From Clostridium akagii DSM 12554 (GTDB lineage: Bacteria > Bacillota > Clostridia > Clostridiales > Clostridiaceae), in the NCBI RefSeq assembly GCF_000686725.1, contig NZ_JMLK01000007.1:248001-312000 (forward strand): a stretch of 64,000 nucleotides of DNA. Reading direction: 5' to 3'. Numbering within the stretch: position 1 is the stretch's first letter; the number at the start of each line of letters is the position of its first letter. The position numbers and the translations under genes are program-made. Below, piece after piece: positions 62,056-64,000 of this stretch. The notes below the pieces were generated by a model. It made no database searches. It saw only the letters and a list, made by a program, of their open reading frames with translations, and was not told the DNA's origin.

Positions 62056-63051
62056 TTATCTGTTTATAAAGATTATACAGGCTATGAAAATAACATAAAA
62101 TATAGCGTTCATAGATAATCTTTTGGCAGATATACAATGTTTTTTTAAATTAAGCCATATAGCTATAATAGCAATAAAGGTTATTATGGCTGAAATAATA
62201 AGTGATGTATCAAATAACCAAGGTGTAAATATAATACCTAATGCACTTGGTATTGTAGCTTGAATCATCATGGATCCACTTATGTTTGCAAGAGCAAGTT
62301 TTTCTTTACCTTGTCTTACCCATATAACTGCATTAACTATCTCAGGTAATTCTGTTGCTACAGGGCTTAGCAGCAATGCGACTAAATGTGCAGGCATTCC
62401 AAGTGCCACACTTAGAGATTCTAAATTATGTACAAATAATTGTGATCCAAGAAATATGAATATAAGTGCTAATAATGTTTGAGTTAATATCATTGATTTC
62501 GGGGGAGTTTTGCTTTTAGGACATAGTTTTAAAGGTTCTAATTTCTCTGTTGTTTCCTCAACCTCAGCACTCATTTCTTTATAAAAATAAAGAGCATAGG
62601 CACCTAAAAACAGAAAACCTAGCCATGGTTTTATTGAAAAGGCTACAAGACCTAAAAAAACTTTAAAAGCAAAAATTCCCATGAACCAGACTTGATCTCT
62701 AGCAAGTTTTTTATTGTTAAACTTTAGGCAACTGCCAGATGTCCTCTTTCCAGTGAATAATATTATACTAATTCCAACAATGGCATAGGCAAGGGTACTT
62801 AAAACTAGTGGTCCCCCAAGTGCTGCACCAACCCCAATATCTTTTTGACTAGATGTAGTACCAAATACTACAGCTATGAAGGTCACAATACTTTCAGGTA
62901 AAGCCGTACCAAAAGCTGCAAGAACTGTACCTACTGCATTTTGAGAAATATTAAAGGCTTTCCCAACCCATTCAACACCATTTACAAATAGCTCACTGCT
63001 AAAATATATAATCAGTGCAGCTGCAAGCATAACTAAAATATTTATAGCCAT
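62056..63051 (-). CDS. Calcium/sodium-type cation antiporter (YrbG/CaCA family)
   Basis: A 331-aa membrane protein of the CaCA superfamily with two inverted repeats: GTVLAAFGTALPESIVTF in the first half and LLSPVATELPEIVNAV in the second, the ion-binding alpha repeats. Helices number about ten. The gene is under a yybP-ykoY riboswitch, which senses Mn2+, so manganese efflux is a fair inference. ATG 63051 has AAGGAG upstream; the long frame runs through the riboswitch. Confidence 0.88.
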   Translation of the reverse strand: MAINILVMLAAALIIYFSSELFVNGVEWVGKAFNISQNAVGTVLAAFGTALPESIVTFIAVVFGTTSSQKDIGVGAALGGPLVLSTLAYAIVGISIILFTGKRTSGSCLKFNNKKLARDQVWFMGIFAFKVFLGLVAFSIKPWLGFLFLGAYALYFYKEMSAEVEETTEKLEPLKLCPKSKTPPKSMILTQTLLALIFIFLGSQLFVHNLESLSVALGMPAHLVALLLSPVATELPEIVNAVIWVRQGKEKLALANISGSMMIQATIPSALGIIFTPWLFDTSLIISAIITFIAIIAIWLNLKKHCISAKRLSMNAIFYVIFIACIIFINR

Positions 63052-63071
63052 GTTGATTCTCCTTTCATAAA

Positions 63072-63118
63072 AAAAATAAAAGACCTCTAGCATGTTAAAA
63101 TAAACACGCCAAAAGTCT
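63072..63118 (-). terminator. Riboswitch-linked terminator
   Basis: AGACTTTTGGCGTGTTT and the complement-like AACATGCTAGAGGTCT form a hairpin followed by a long T run just before the antiporter ribosome site. Its 5' arm includes the 3' end of the riboswitch core (GAGACTTTT), so ligand binding would break it and permit read-through. Confidence 0.75.
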
Positions 63119-63250
63119 CGTTTCGCATTTCCGCGGATATTGCCAGGCATGAGGAACCTTTCGAAAAAAACAGACTATAAACTAGTCTATTCTATTTCAA
63201 GTGCCTTAAAGCCAATATGTTGACAATATCTAGTAAACTACTCCCTTTTG
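63111..63250 (-). ncRNA. yybP-ykoY (manganese) riboswitch
   Basis: On the minus strand the leader contains AAAAGGGAGTAG (near 63250), TGTCAACATATTGGC (63211-63224), TGCCTGGCA-type junction (63141-63148) and ACGAGACTTTT (63111-63121), the order and wording of the yybP-ykoY class, followed by a terminator. The class turns on metal exporters when Mn2+ binds. The gene behind it is a cation antiporter, as expected. Confidence 0.85.
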
Positions 63251-63303
63251 TTATTAAGAAATATGTGACATTCCTCCTATTATACTAATATAACTTTTTT
63301 GTG

Positions 63304-64000
63304 TCAATATATAAAATAATAAGATTCATTTATATAATTTTGCCCATACTTTTTACATAGTCTTTGAAGTACTAATTTAATTTTGTCCTTATTCAGTAAA
63401 GGTTCCTCTAATAAATTGAAAAAAATCTCTTTTTCTTTCATTGTAGTATATTTTTTCACATAACCATATACATGCTCAGCGGTATTTATAAAATTTCCTT
63501 GGCTAAAAGGTAGCAGTAGTGCCTGATCTATGGCTTCATAAATATTAATCATAGTATTAGGAGAATTTACAATTTTACTGCAATACTTATAATTTGTATA
63601 GTTCTTTTCCATAACAGAATACTTATATTTTGCCCACTGAGAATATTTTATTGAAGGACTTGGATGCAGATTAAGGATATTGACACATTTTAAAGCAGAT
63701 AATTCTTTATCTTTAACTTCAAGCATTATATCAACTTTTAAGTGATGGATTTGCCCTAGATATTCAATGAAATTTTTTGTTATCACAAATTTAGAATGAG
63801 AACCGTTTTTTTTATTAGCATCCTGTTCTGAATAATGCATTTTTATGGCACCATCATTTTCAGTCCAGGTTGAAGCAACTTCACTTAAAATTTCATCCAA
63901 AGTGAGATCACAGGGATTTAGTTTATTATGAAGATTATCAAATATAGCGGGTATTTTAAGGATTTTGCAGAGAGCTATAACATCCTTTATAGTGTAACTT
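63304..64000 (-). CDS. uvsE: UV DNA damage endonuclease UvsE (partial, 5' end outside)
   Basis: The frame is open from the window end to the stop at 63304. Visible are the TIM-barrel segments NPCDLTLDEILSEVASTW, IKMHYSEQ, HSKFV, and VDIMLEVKDKELSALK, all typical of UvsE/UvdE with its metal ligands; the first third lies beyond the window. The enzyme nicks DNA next to UV photoproducts. The C-terminal 100 residues are variable and not conserved in the family. Confidence 0.88.
   Translation of the reverse strand, partial: SYTIKDVIALCKILKIPAIFDNLHNKLNPCDLTLDEILSEVASTWTENDGAIKMHYSEQDANKKNGSHSKFVITKNFIEYLGQIHHLKVDIMLEVKDKELSALKCVNILNLHPSPSIKYSQWAKYKYSVMEKNYTNYKYCSKIVNSPNTMINIYEAIDQALLLPFSQGNFINTAEHVYGYVKKYTTMKEKEIFFNLLEEPLLNKDKIKLVLQRLCKKYGQNYINESYYFIY

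Noticed and set aside
63052-63150. N-terminal extension of the cation antiporter
   Set aside because: This stretch is the riboswitch and its terminator; the ATG at 63051 has a strong ribosome site and begins the family's usual start.

Overview
The window is low-GC, gene-dense DNA from an anaerobic Firmicute, most likely Clostridium sensu stricto. Evidence: strong AGGAGG-type ribosome sites with frequent TTG/GTG starts, many U-tailed terminators, rubrerythrin, ferredoxin-type DUF362 and PreA proteins, an endonuclease IV/UvsE repair set, and protein sequences of clostridial type. Four near-identical cold-shock genes in a row would suit a cold-tolerant species, but this is inference. No rRNA, tRNA or CRISPR array was seen.

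Layout. 1-4.8 kb: a luxE-luxC fatty-acid reductase pair, a DUF1294 protein and comM. 4.7-8.9 kb: an acquired and partly decayed island bounded by a perfect 117-bp direct repeat of the comM start. It holds a Rep_3 plasmid-initiator remnant, an ATPase remnant, an esterase/flavoprotein/MarR unit and an IS3 OrfA remnant. 8.9-22.8 kb: regulators with visible operators (TetR, LysR, MerR), an FtsX-type ABC exporter followed by a two-component system, DUF362, MsrA, YnfA, a four-histidine membrane protein and rubrerythrin. 23.1-28.3 kb: the most unusual locus, an operon with a two-repeat small protein, an unknown protein, a Gly/Ser-tailed lipoprotein, an 812-aa enzyme with two complete glutathionylspermidine-synthase-type ATP-grasp halves, and a membrane-anchored protein. 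It resembles enterobacterial YgiB-YgiC in design. 28.4-29.7 kb: a glutaredoxin-like protein and endonuclease IV.

30.1-40.2 kb is a full reductive pyrimidine catabolism cluster: PucR regulator, Fe-alcohol dehydrogenase, class III aminotransferase, carbamoyl-amide hydrolase, NCS1 permease, dihydropyrimidinase, a PreT-like Fe-S protein reduced to 97 aa, and PreA. Together they should take uracil through dihydrouracil, carbamoyl-beta-alanine, beta-alanine and malonate semialdehyde to 3-hydroxypropionate, releasing ammonium. 40.3-45.3 kb: an amidohydrolase, a YwbE protein, a phosphoesterase, an ArsR-SDR pair sharing an operator, and homocysteine methyltransferase. 45.4-51 kb: an isolated 47-aa peptide gene, a SWIM-SNF2 helicase and four csp genes, three of them with a clear upstream promoter. 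51-64 kb: a ferric-reductase-like protein with a CDP-alcohol phosphatidyltransferase, a TPR protein, two secreted proteins, a TIR-like protein divergent from NfeD-flotillin, TetR/HXXEE, a YjbR protein, an MFS transporter, a cation antiporter under a yybP-ykoY (manganese) riboswitch, and the 3' part of uvsE.

A MITE-like repeat of about 160 bp runs through the window: two full copies in opposite orientation, one internally deleted copy and two end fragments. Both full copies sit on gene ends and supply the last codons and stop of an unrelated protein.
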